Source of the DNA: an uncultured Campylobacter sp.
Lineage (GTDB): Bacteria > Campylobacterota > Campylobacteria > Campylobacterales > Campylobacteraceae
Direction: 5' to 3'
NCBI RefSeq assembly: GCF_937997405.1
Contig: NZ_CALKTL010000138.1
Span: 1-22,314, forward strand
DNA length: 22,314 nucleotides
Positions 7,182-14,772 of the stretch are shown one piece after another. The notes below the pieces were generated by a model. The model was not told the DNA's origin. It made no database searches and was given only the letters and a program-made list of their open reading frames with translations. Position 1 is the first letter of the stretch. Each line of letters starts with the position of its first letter. Both the position numbers and the translations under genes were made by a program.

Positions 7182-8507
7182 TTGGATAATCTAATAGCAC
7201 AATGCAGCGAAAGGCTCGACGTTTTTTTAAGCTCGCAGCTTGGAATTTCGCGCAATCAAATATCAAGCCTGATCAAATCCGCAACGGTCAAAGTGGACGG
7301 AGCCGTGCAAACTAAGCCCGGCTATAAGCTATCTGCGGGCGAGCTCGTGCACATCGACTACCCCGCGCCCGCGCCGCAGCAGATGAGCGCAGAGCGGCTA
7401 GATTTCGACGTTGAAATTTTATACGAGGATGAGGATCTGCTCGTGGTAAATAAGCCCGCGGGCCTTACCGTCCACCCCGCCGCAAGCGTCAAAGAGCCCA
7501 CGCTCGTGGACTGGCTCAAGTCTCGCGGCTATCTGCTTTCCACGCTCGGCGGCGAGCTTCGCGCGGGCATCGTGCACCGCCTGGATAAGCTCACCAGCGG
7601 CGCCCTGCTCGTCGCCAAAAACAACGCCGCGCACGCCGCGCTCTCGGCGCAGCTAAGCGATAAAAGCATGGGGCGGATATACCTCGCGCTCATCGACCTG
7701 CCGCTGAAAGAGCCCTGCGTGATCGAGCGCCCGATCTCTCGCAACCCTGCAAACCGTCTAAAAATGGGGATCGTGCCCGGCGGACGCAATGCAAAGAGCG
7801 CGTTTTATGAAATTTTAAGTGGCACAGAACTAACGGAGCTTCAAAACTCCGCCCAGAGGTGCGATGAAATTTTAAGTACGAGCGCGGGCAATGGTACGGC
7901 TGCGGGCAAGAGCGCGGGGGCGGATAAAATTTTAAACGACTACGCAGGCGCGGATAACGCGGACGAAATTTCAAATAATTGCATGCGGAGCGCGGATAAA
8001 ATTCCGATCCAAAGCGTAGATAAAATTCCAAGCAGCCGCGCAGACAACGCAGATAAAATTTTAACCGCCGATATGAACGCAAATGAAACCAAAGCCGCCC
8101 GCCTCGCCGAGAATAAATTTTTAAATTTTAAAAATCCCGCTCAAAACTATAAGCTGCCACCGATAAACCTAAAGAGCTTTAATCTCGTCGCGGCAAAGCT
8201 CTTCACGGGCCGCACGCATCAGATCCGCGTGCATTTAAGCTCGATAAATCGGCATATTTTGGGCGATCATTTATACGGATTTAAGAGCGAAAACGCTAAA
8301 ATTAGCAGGATTTTGCTCCATGCCTATTTGCTCTATTTCATCCATCCGCGAAGCGGCAAAGAGGTGAAAATATGCGCAAATTTGCCGAGCGAATTTCTAA
8401 ATTTTACGACAAATCAAAAGGTAAAGGATGAAATTTATGAAAAAATTTTACCGACTAACGTTGAGCGCTACTTTAGCGATATTAGTGGCTGGCTGCACTA
8501 CGTCTAG
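7182..8507 (+). CDS. rluD: RluD-family 23S rRNA pseudouridine synthase with large low-complexity insertion
   Basis: A 441-residue RluA/RluD-family enzyme that isomerises uridine to pseudouridine in 23S rRNA. An S4-type RNA-binding domain (RLDVFLSSQL to VHIDYP) precedes the catalytic domain, with NKPAGLTVHP and HRLDKLTSG; the catalytic Asp is D135. The C-terminal GRTHQIRVHLSS motif is intact. Between about residues 210 and 318 sits a hydrophilic insertion of roughly 100 residues in which D-K-I or D-E-I recurs (ADKILNDYAG, ADEISNN, SADKIP, VDKIPSS, ADKILT), encoded by GCGGATAAAATT-type repeats. The family is usually about 300-330 residues. The start is TTG with AAAGGT upstream. The 3' end overlaps flpA by 80 bases, so the last ~26 residues share DNA with the lipoprotein signal peptide and may be a run-on past an ancestral stop. 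Confidence 0.9.
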   Translation: MDNLIAQCSERLDVFLSSQLGISRNQISSLIKSATVKVDGAVQTKPGYKLSAGELVHIDYPAPAPQQMSAERLDFDVEILYEDEDLLVVNKPAGLTVHPAASVKEPTLVDWLKSRGYLLSTLGGELRAGIVHRLDKLTSGALLVAKNNAAHAALSAQLSDKSMGRIYLALIDLPLKEPCVIERPISRNPANRLKMGIVPGGRNAKSAFYEILSGTELTELQNSAQRCDEILSTSAGNGTAAGKSAGADKILNDYAGADNADEISNNCMRSADKIPIQSVDKIPSSRADNADKILTADMNANETKAARLAENKFLNFKNPAQNYKLPPINLKSFNLVAAKLFTGRTHQIRVHLSSINRHILGDHLYGFKSENAKISRILLHAYLLYFIHPRSGKEVKICANLPSEFLNFTTNQKVKDEIYEKILPTNVERYFSDISGWLHYV

Positions 8508-9102
8508 CGCGCCTAGCGCAAGCGACGAGAACCTTCCGCGCGTAGAGGGCATTAGGACGATCACGAGCGACAATGAGATCGGCCTTGAGTGGCCTAGATA
8601 CGACTCAGATACCGCCGTACTGGGCTTTGTCGTTTACCGAGCGCCTGCAAGCGGCGGCGAAGCCAAAAAGATCGCCACCATCGCAGATCCATACTCCACC
8701 CACTACGTAGATACGAGACTGCAGCCGGGCACTTCGTATAAATACACCGTGCGCACATACGGCGCCAAGGGCGTTTCGGCTCCTTCTCCGGTCGCTATCG
8801 CAAGCACGGCGAAGATGTTAGAGTCCGTGCCGTTTGCGCAGGCTATCTACGGGCTTCCGGGCCGCGTTAAGATCATCTGGCGTCCGCATCCGGATCTTCG
8901 CGTAAGCTCCTATCTAATCGAGCGCCGTCCTAAGGGAGGCGAGTCGTGGAGTACGATTAAAGAGGTTCGCGGCAGACTTAGCGCTGAGTATATCGACAAT
9001 ATCGATTACGGCGAAGGATACGAATACCGTATTACCGTCAAAACCGAAAACGGAGAGCTGTCCAAGCCTAGTGCAGTCATTGCCGCAGCGCAGGCAGAAT
9101 AA
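8428..9102 (+). CDS. flpA: Fibronectin type III domain lipoprotein, FlpA-like (short form)
   Basis: A 224-residue outer-membrane-type lipoprotein. The signal peptide ends in a lipobox, LVAGC, with Cys23 as the lipidation site. Two fibronectin type III-like domains follow (about 37-130 and 131-222), with EWPRYDSDTAVLGFVVYRAP, YSTHYVDTRLQPGTSYKYTV and IIWRPHPDLRVSSYLIERR. The sequence resembles the N-terminal half of C. jejuni FlpA, an adhesin that binds host fibronectin; that protein is about 410 residues with three such domains, so this one is roughly half length. Whether it binds fibronectin here is unknown. Two starts are possible: ATG 8428 (AAAAGG upstream) and ATG 8437 (AAAGGA upstream, in frame). 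It lies between rluD and trmB, the place I recall for it in C. jejuni. Confidence 0.85.
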   Translation: MKFMKKFYRLTLSATLAILVAGCTTSSAPSASDENLPRVEGIRTITSDNEIGLEWPRYDSDTAVLGFVVYRAPASGGEAKKIATIADPYSTHYVDTRLQPGTSYKYTVRTYGAKGVSAPSPVAIASTAKMLESVPFAQAIYGLPGRVKIIWRPHPDLRVSSYLIERRPKGGESWSTIKEVRGRLSAEYIDNIDYGEGYEYRITVKTENGELSKPSAVIAAAQAE

Positions 9103-9105
9103 AGT

Positions 9106-10710
9106 TTGCCGAATTTCATAACCCAAAGCGTGAGCCTGCCGACGCTACCAGCTAGATTCGGCGAGGTCGAATTTTTAGAGACGGCGCGTGATAGAAACCT
9201 GACGCTCGTGCGAACCAGAAGCTTTGATAGCGAGTTTTTTATCACCCTAAAACCCGGCGGCGGTAAAGTTATAATAAAGGGCGAAAAGATCACCAAGCCC
9301 GCCAAGATCGGCCATCTGCAACGAGCGCTCGAAATTTTTAAAGAGCGCTTCTGCGGGCCGATCATCTCGCAGGCGTTTGCTTTCAAAGACAGCTCGCTTA
9401 CCGAAAAAACGCCGCTGATTTTGGACGAGAATGAAATTTTATCCCTCGTAAAAAGCTCTAAATTTAATAAAATTTTTATCGAGATCGGCTTCGGCTCGGG
9501 CAGACACCTGCTTCATCAAGCGCGCTCAAATCAAGACGCGCTGCTAATCGGTATCGAAATTTACAAGCCCGCGATCGAACAGGTCGCAAAACTAGCGATC
9601 CGCGAAGGGCTGCAAAACATCGCTCTCATAGCCACCGATGCGCGGGTTTTACTGAGCCTGCTTCCCGCGGGCTGCCTGCAGCGCGTGTTTTTGCACTTCC
9701 CCGTGCCGTGGGACGACGCACCGCACCGCCGCGTCATAAGCGACGAGTTCGCCTCGCAGATCGCACGCACGCTCGGGCTCGGCGGTCGCTTCGAGCTTCG
9801 CACCGACAGCGAGGAGTACTTCCTCTACGCGATACAAAAGCTCTCGCCCTACGTTCAGCGCAAAGCGGGCGAAATTTCGCACTTCAAAAATCGCGACGCC
9901 GCCGTAGCGAGTAAATACGAGGATAGATGGCGCAAAATGGATAAAGATATCTACGATCTGATCTACGAGAACAAAACCGCGGGCCGGGGCGAGCCGCAGC
10001 AGTTTGAGATGGAATTTTTAAAATTTGACGCGGCGGCAATCTCGCGAAATTTTAAAAATTCTACCTTCAAAGGCGAGGATTTTTTCGTGCATTTTGAGGA
10101 AATTTTTTACTTTGACGCTCAAAAAAGCTTGGACGCGGGCAGCGCTTGCGAAGCGAACGGCGTAAATTTAAGCAGCGCGGGCGAAGCTATAAACAACGGC
10201 GAAGCTATAAATTTAGACGCGACGCGTGGCAAAAATTTAACCGAGCGAGCGAGCGTGAATGAAATTTCGTCAGACTGCGGCAAAATTTCAGCTACGGCGG
10301 CGGGCGATAAAATTTCAGCTTGCGCCAACGCTACGCAAATTCTAAAAAAAGCAAGCGCCGTACCTTGTAAAAAGGGATCGCAAGCCGAACGGCAAAGCAA
10401 GCCGAGCTTCACCAAGCAGCAAGATAAACACCAAAGCAACCTAGAAGGCTGTGCAGAAACGCGAGCCGAACACCAAAGCGAGCTAGACTGCGCAAAGTCA
10501 CAGCTCAAACAGCAAAGCAAGCCGTGCACTGCAGAACCGCAAGACGTGCTAATCCTGCTTTCGCTAGGTGCATTCGACTTTCCGCAGCAGTGTTTCATCC
10601 GCGCAAACGCAAGCGGTACGCGCTACTTTATCTGCCGCCCGCTTCCTACGCGCGAAAATCACGCGGCACATCAAAAAATTTCGGAGATATTTTCACAATG
10701 GCAGAGATAA
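9106..10710 (+). CDS. trmB: tRNA (guanine-46-N7)-methyltransferase with low-complexity insertion
   Basis: A 534-residue TrmB-family enzyme that methylates G46 of tRNA using S-adenosylmethionine. The SAM-binding motif IEIGFGSGRH is at 125-134, and the family motif FLHFPVPWDDAPHRR surrounds H197-P201. FELRTDSEEY and SKYEDRWRK follow. Residues about 345-483 are a low-complexity insertion rich in Ala, Ser, Lys, Gln and Asn, with short internal repeats (GEAIN twice; QSKP and HQS elements). The conserved tail then resumes (LSLGAFDFPQQCF to the end). C. jejuni TrmB is nearer 390 residues. The start is TTG three bases after the flpA stop, chosen because MPNF is the family's N-terminus as I recall it. 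The 3' end overlaps ftsE by 13 bases. Confidence 0.9.
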   Translation: MPNFITQSVSLPTLPARFGEVEFLETARDRNLTLVRTRSFDSEFFITLKPGGGKVIIKGEKITKPAKIGHLQRALEIFKERFCGPIISQAFAFKDSSLTEKTPLILDENEILSLVKSSKFNKIFIEIGFGSGRHLLHQARSNQDALLIGIEIYKPAIEQVAKLAIREGLQNIALIATDARVLLSLLPAGCLQRVFLHFPVPWDDAPHRRVISDEFASQIARTLGLGGRFELRTDSEEYFLYAIQKLSPYVQRKAGEISHFKNRDAAVASKYEDRWRKMDKDIYDLIYENKTAGRGEPQQFEMEFLKFDAAAISRNFKNSTFKGEDFFVHFEEIFYFDAQKSLDAGSACEANGVNLSSAGEAINNGEAINLDATRGKNLTERASVNEISSDCGKISATAAGDKISACANATQILKKASAVPCKKGSQAERQSKPSFTKQQDKHQSNLEGCAETRAEHQSELDCAKSQLKQQSKPCTAEPQDVLILLSLGAFDFPQQCFIRANASGTRYFICRPLPTRENHAAHQKISEIFSQWQR

Positions 10711-11387
10711 CGGACGATTACAACATCATCACCGCAGCGGGCCTCACGCTGGGCTACGAAAAGGCGGGCGCGGTCATCCAAGACGCAAATTTCGGCATCG
10801 GCGCGAAGGATTTCGTCATCATCACGGGCAAGAGCGGCAGCGGCAAATCCACGCTGCTTAAGTCCTTCTACGGCGGCATCGACATCATCGGCGGCGAGCT
10901 GAACGTCTGCCTGTGCGATCTAAAGGGCATCACAAACTCCGATCTGCGCACCCTGCGCCAACGCATCGGCATTATCTTTCAAAATTACCGCTTGATCAAC
11001 GAATGGACGATCGAGCGCAACATAATGCTTCCGTTAATGATAATGGGCTACAATCAGCAGGTCTGCCAAGACCAAGCCAAAAAGCTACTGCGCCACGTCG
11101 AGCTCGGGCATAAGATGGGCAAGTATCCGCTCGAACTTAGCGGCGGCGAGCAGCAGCGCGTGGCTTTGGCGCGTGCGATGGCGCATAATCCGCGCCTACT
11201 GCTGTGCGACGAGCCTACGGGAAATTTGGACGACTACTCCAGCGCCATTATTTGGAATTTGCTGCGCTCGGCGTGCGAGTCGTGGAACGCCTGCGTCGTC
11301 ATCGTGACGCATAAAATGCCCTCTACGCTTCGTTTTAGGCACCGACATTTTGAGATTAAGGACGCTAAAGTAAATGAAATCGATTAA
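10698..11387 (+). CDS. ftsE: Cell division ATP-binding protein FtsE
   Basis: A 229-residue ABC ATPase that, with FtsX, transmits ATP hydrolysis across the membrane to control septal peptidoglycan hydrolysis. Walker A is GKSGSGKST (44-52), the Q-loop is FQNYRLI (94-100), the signature is LSGGEQQR (147-154), Walker B is LLLCDEP (167-173), and the H-loop is H205. I chose ATG 10698, giving MAEITDDYNI. A longer frame opening at 10524 lies inside trmB and would add an Arg-rich, unconserved extension. CGGAG lies upstream. The gene overlaps trmB by 13 bases and ftsX by 14 bases, consistent with a tightly coupled operon. Confidence 0.95.
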   Translation: MAEITDDYNIITAAGLTLGYEKAGAVIQDANFGIGAKDFVIITGKSGSGKSTLLKSFYGGIDIIGGELNVCLCDLKGITNSDLRTLRQRIGIIFQNYRLINEWTIERNIMLPLMIMGYNQQVCQDQAKKLLRHVELGHKMGKYPLELSGGEQQRVALARAMAHNPRLLLCDEPTGNLDDYSSAIIWNLLRSACESWNACVVIVTHKMPSTLRFRHRHFEIKDAKVNEID

Positions 11388-12189
11388 AACCCATTTCGGC
11401 GTGATCTTTTCGCTCGTCGCGCTGCTTTTTTCGGTGCAGTTTGGAATTTTTATGAGCAACCTAACCAAAAGCTACGAGCGCTCGATCCAAAATGAATACA
11501 ACATCGTGCTAGTCTCCAAAACCCCGCTCAGCTTGCAAGACGCGCAAAAAGCGGTGCCGAAGATCAGCTCGATTAGCGAAATTTCCACAGCGGGCATCAC
11601 CGAGCGGCTAAAGGGTAAAATTTCACAAAACGCCTTTGCCGAGCTTAGTAAAAATTTACCTAAATTTTATAGCGTCAAGCTCGAAAGCTTCCCCGACGCC
11701 GCGCAGCTTGCAAAGATCGAGCAGGATCTAAAATCCATAGGCTCGCTTACGCGGGTTGAAATTTTCAAAAAAACCCACGATGAAATTTTTAAAATTTTAC
11801 TGCTTATCAAAAGCCTCGTTTACGGCTTTGCGTTTCTGATCGTGCTTTTAGGCGTGATGTTAATTCACCGCCAGATGCGTATCTGGGTTTACGAACACAA
11901 AGAGCGCATCGAGATCATGGAGCTTTTCGGCGCGTCGTTTTTGATAAAAAGCGGCAAGCTCTACCGAATGGCGATAATAGACTCCTTTATCGCCACGCTG
12001 ATCGTGACCTGCTTTTATATAGCGCTTCCTTCTTGGGAGGTGTTTTCGACCACGCTTAAGGGTATCGGCGATCTACGCACCGCCATAGTGCTGCCTTACG
12101 ACGCGCTGATCCTTTTGGGTGTCGCCTTGACGCTATCTATCATCGCGGTAAGTTTTGTGATGCTGCAAATTGGAAATAAACGAGCATGA
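11374..12189 (+). CDS. ftsX: Cell division permease-like protein FtsX
   Basis: A 271-residue membrane partner of FtsE. The topology fits FtsX: one N-terminal span (about residues 9-28, VIFSLVALLFSVQFGIF), a periplasmic domain to about 140 that in this family contacts the amidase activator, then three spans near 147-168, 203-222 and 243-266. Before the third span is the conserved-type segment HKERIEIMELFGAS. The start lies within the end of ftsE and the stop overlaps the ATG of the EnvC-like gene by four bases (ATGA). The order ftsE-ftsX-envC-like predicts an FtsEX-EnvC complex. Confidence 0.92.
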   Translation: MKSIKTHFGVIFSLVALLFSVQFGIFMSNLTKSYERSIQNEYNIVLVSKTPLSLQDAQKAVPKISSISEISTAGITERLKGKISQNAFAELSKNLPKFYSVKLESFPDAAQLAKIEQDLKSIGSLTRVEIFKKTHDEIFKILLLIKSLVYGFAFLIVLLGVMLIHRQMRIWVYEHKERIEIMELFGASFLIKSGKLYRMAIIDSFIATLIVTCFYIALPSWEVFSTTLKGIGDLRTAIVLPYDALILLGVALTLSIIAVSFVMLQIGNKRA

Positions 12190-13568
12190 AAAGGGCTTTT
12201 TTAGCGCCGCTTCTTGTGCTAGGGCTCGCCGCGGCTCTTACTTATGCCGCGCCCGCAAAGGGACAAAGCACGAAAGATAAGATCGCCAAAGCGGGTCAAG
12301 AGCTAAAAAGCTCGCAAAAGGAGGGGATGCAACTCTCGCAAAAGATCGATGAGATTGCAGGCCAAATCGTAAAGGAGCAGGAGGGCTTTAAAAAGCGCGA
12401 GGGCGAGATTAAGCAGCTAAGTGACGCGATCGAGGGCTTAAAAGATCAATACGCCGCCGAAGCGCAGGAGCTTGAGAAGCTCAATAGCCAAAACGTCACG
12501 CTTCTTAGCGTGCAAAATGATCTAGAAAGCAAGATCATAAGTGTGATCTCGCAAGAGCTATCGTTTGATCTCATCACCGACGTAAATTCCACAACCACGC
12601 CCGATTCTATCGTAGCTAGCGAAATTTTAGAGGGGCTCGGCGTCGTTATGAACGACGAGCTGAAGGGGCTGATCAAAGACTATGAAAATAATCAAAATTT
12701 TATCAACGAGCAGAATAAAAAGATCAAATCTATCCAAGCAAGCATGGCAGGCTACGACAAGAAAAAAACCGATCTTAACGCCAAGCAAACCACCCAAAAA
12801 GAGAAGCTCGCGCAGATGAAAAAGGACAAAGAGGACTACATCGCGAGACTGGAGAAGATAAACGACGAGCAAGATGCCATATCTAAGACCCTGCAGGAGC
12901 TTAAGATCATCGATGACGCCGAGGAAAAAGCCAAAGCGCAGAAGGAGGAAGCGGCACGCCAAGCAAAGCTTGAAGCGCAGAAGCAAAAGGAGCGCCAGGC
13001 GCGCGAAAAAGAGTACGCCAAAGCAAAGGCGGCTGCCAAAAAGGCGGGCAAACCCGAGCCTGAGCCTCCTAGCGAGCCCGAGCCAGAAGTGAGCGAGCCA
13101 GCGGATGAGCGCGTAAGCAAGATCAACCAAAAGGTCAAGCAGTACGGCTCGAGCTATCAGTCCTCGCGCGTTAAAAAATACAGCGGAGCCAAGACCGCGG
13201 CGCCTCTGAACAGCGCGTATTTGAAGCGGAAATTCGGCAATTACAACGATCCCGTGTATAACATCAAGCTTTTCAACGAAAACATCGTGCTCGGCTCAAA
13301 TAGCGGCGACACGCAGGTTAAGGCGGTGCTGCCGGGTAAAGTAGTCTTTGCTAAAGAAACCGCCGTGCTCGATAAGGTCGTGATCCTAGAGCATAGCGGC
13401 GGCATCCACACGATCTACGCGCATCTAAATCAGATCCCGCCTACCGTGCGCGTCGGCTCCAACGTCAAAAAGGGCTACATCATCGGGCGCATCGGCTCAG
13501 ATCTGACCTTTGAGGTGACGCAGCAGAACTACCACATCAACCCGCTCGATCTCATCAGCCTGAGGTGA
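12186..13568 (+). CDS. EnvC-like murein hydrolase activator with degenerate LytM domain
   Basis: A 460-residue periplasmic protein. The signal peptide spans about 1-22 (FLAPLLVLGLAAALTYA). Long coiled-coil segments (about 28-115 and 160-262) are followed by a Lys/Ala/Glu-rich stretch and a Pro-Glu repeat (PEPEPPSEPEPEVSEP). The LytM/M23 domain occupies about 345-458. Active M23 enzymes have HxGxD and HLHFE; here the first motif is replaced by FNENIVLGS and the second by DLTFE (439-443), while YAHL with H413 remains. The protein is therefore probably not a zinc peptidase but an EnvC-type activator that opens an amidase. It overlaps ftsX by four bases, and amiA is encoded in the same window. 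Alternative: a divergent M23 peptidase with unusual ligands. Confidence 0.88.
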   Translation: MKRAFLAPLLVLGLAAALTYAAPAKGQSTKDKIAKAGQELKSSQKEGMQLSQKIDEIAGQIVKEQEGFKKREGEIKQLSDAIEGLKDQYAAEAQELEKLNSQNVTLLSVQNDLESKIISVISQELSFDLITDVNSTTTPDSIVASEILEGLGVVMNDELKGLIKDYENNQNFINEQNKKIKSIQASMAGYDKKKTDLNAKQTTQKEKLAQMKKDKEDYIARLEKINDEQDAISKTLQELKIIDDAEEKAKAQKEEAARQAKLEAQKQKERQAREKEYAKAKAAAKKAGKPEPEPPSEPEPEVSEPADERVSKINQKVKQYGSSYQSSRVKKYSGAKTAAPLNSAYLKRKFGNYNDPVYNIKLFNENIVLGSNSGDTQVKAVLPGKVVFAKETAVLDKVVILEHSGGIHTIYAHLNQIPPTVRVGSNVKKGYIIGRIGSDLTFEVTQQNYHINPLDLISLR

Positions 13569-13571
13569 GCC

Positions 13572-13931
13572 GTGGGCGATGAAAATTCTGAATTTAGCGG
13601 ATCTTGCGAGGACGCCGAAAGTTTAAATTTAAGCGAGCAAAGCTCGAACTGCGAGTTAAATTTGAGCGATGAAAATTCTGCGGCGACGTTAAATTTAAAC
13701 GATCAAAATTTAAGCAACCAAAGCTTTGCCGCCATAGGTATCGCCTCCATGTCAAATTTAGATGGCGAGAATTCCGCCACGGGAGTCGCTGCATTAAATT
13801 TTAAAAATAAGAATTCCGCGATGACGGACATCATAGCGACATCAAAAACGATGGTGGGCACCGCAAAAACAGGAAGCTACAACGAGCGCCGTAGAAGCAA
13901 AAATGACAAAAACAGCGCAAAACAATATTGA
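13572..13931 (+). CDS. Low-complexity Asn/Ser-rich ORF, unknown
   Basis: A 119-codon frame with a GTG start three bases after the EnvC-like stop; GAGGTGA upstream could act as a ribosome site. The product is almost all Asn, Ser, Leu, Asp, Glu and Ala in repeated units such as SLNLSEQ, ELNLSDENSA and TLNLNDQNLS, ending in a basic tail. The DNA is a string of AAATTTAA and GAAAATTCTG words. No domain, signal peptide or membrane segment is visible. It may be a real disordered protein, or non-coding repeat expansion that happens to be open between envC and thrE. Confidence 0.35.
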   Translation: MGDENSEFSGSCEDAESLNLSEQSSNCELNLSDENSAATLNLNDQNLSNQSFAAIGIASMSNLDGENSATGVAALNFKNKNSAMTDIIATSKTMVGTAKTGSYNERRRSKNDKNSAKQY

Positions 13932-13956
13932 GATTACAAGGGTAGCGGAGGAAATA

Positions 13957-14772
13957 ATGATAGCAGAGATAGCACCGACAAAAGAAGCAGAAGCGGCGAG
14001 GCCGCAGATCCAAGAGCTTACCAATTTTCTTAGCGAATACGCCGCCAAGATGCTTAGCATCGGCACTTACACCGCGCGCATCGAGCACTGCGTGCGCAGG
14101 ATAGCGGACGCTTACGACTATGAGGCGAGCCTGATGATCTTCGTGCGCCACTTCATCATCAGCGTGATGGACCCCGCGGACAACTCTATCCGCCGCACCT
14201 ACGTCAAAACGGGCGCTGTGGCGCAGATCAGCTTCGATCTGATCTCGGAGCTAAGCGCACTTAGCTGGGAAATTTACGACGAGAAAATCCCTCTTGCGCG
14301 CGCCAGAGCCGCATTTGCAGAAATTTTAGCCTCGCAAAAGAAAAGCTTCGCCAAAACGCTCGTTTTGCTCAGCGTCGCAAATGCCGCGTTCTGCGAGCTT
14401 TTCGGCGGCGACGGCGGCGCAATGGCATTAGTTTTTGCAGCTACGGCTTTTGGAATTTGCGCCCGCTATCTACTTAGCAAGCTTAAAATCAATCTAAAAA
14501 TCCAATACATCGCGGTTTCGTTCGCAGTCTCCTTCATCGTCTCGCTAGGCGCTCGCTACGGGCTTAGCGCCACGCCCGACGTAGCCGTGGGATCGAGCAT
14601 ACTATTTTTGATCCCGGGCGTCTGGCTGATCAACTCGGTATTTGACATCCTAAACGAAAATATGCTCGTAGGCATCAGCAGAGGGCTAAACACGGGGCTT
14701 TTGATCATATGTATCGCGATCGGACTATTTCTGACGCTTAGCATCTCAAATTTGGGGCTTGTAAATGTTTGA
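13957..14772 (+). CDS. Threonine/serine exporter ThrE-type, N-terminal subunit (DUF1212, YjjP-like)
   Basis: A 271-residue protein of the ThrE/YjjP family. Its soluble N-terminal half carries FLSEYAAKMLSIGTYTARIE and AYDYEASLMIFVRHFIIS, followed by about five hydrophobic spans with the conserved-type region SILFLIPGVWLINSVFDIL. Family members export threonine/serine or, for E. coli YjjPB, succinate; the substrate is not readable here. I chose ATG 13957 because GGAGGA lies just upstream and the conserved part begins soon after. An in-frame ATG at 13903 would overlap the low-complexity ORF and has no ribosome site. It overlaps its partner gene by 8 bases. Confidence 0.85.
   Translation: MIAEIAPTKEAEAARPQIQELTNFLSEYAAKMLSIGTYTARIEHCVRRIADAYDYEASLMIFVRHFIISVMDPADNSIRRTYVKTGAVAQISFDLISELSALSWEIYDEKIPLARARAAFAEILASQKKSFAKTLVLLSVANAAFCELFGGDGGAMALVFAATAFGICARYLLSKLKINLKIQYIAVSFAVSFIVSLGARYGLSATPDVAVGSSILFLIPGVWLINSVFDILNENMLVGISRGLNTGLLIICIAIGLFLTLSISNLGLVNV

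Noticed and set aside
7800..8110. Repeated units in rluD considered as a CRISPR array or integron-like sites
   Set aside because: Units are short, irregularly spaced, in frame with the protein, and no cas or integrase gene is present.
10524..10697. Longer N-terminus for FtsE
   Set aside because: It lies inside the conserved 3' part of trmB, is Arg-rich and unconserved in character; ATG 10698 gives a normal FtsE length.
12627..13130. Long reverse-strand hydrophobic frame under the EnvC-like gene
   Set aside because: It is the antisense shadow of the Lys/Glu-rich coiled-coil region, which reads as Leu/Phe on the other strand.
13903..13956. Upstream ATG for the ThrE-type N-terminal subunit
   Set aside because: ATG 13957 has GGAGGA just before it, whereas 13903 has no ribosome site and would add an unconserved stretch overlapping the low-complexity ORF.
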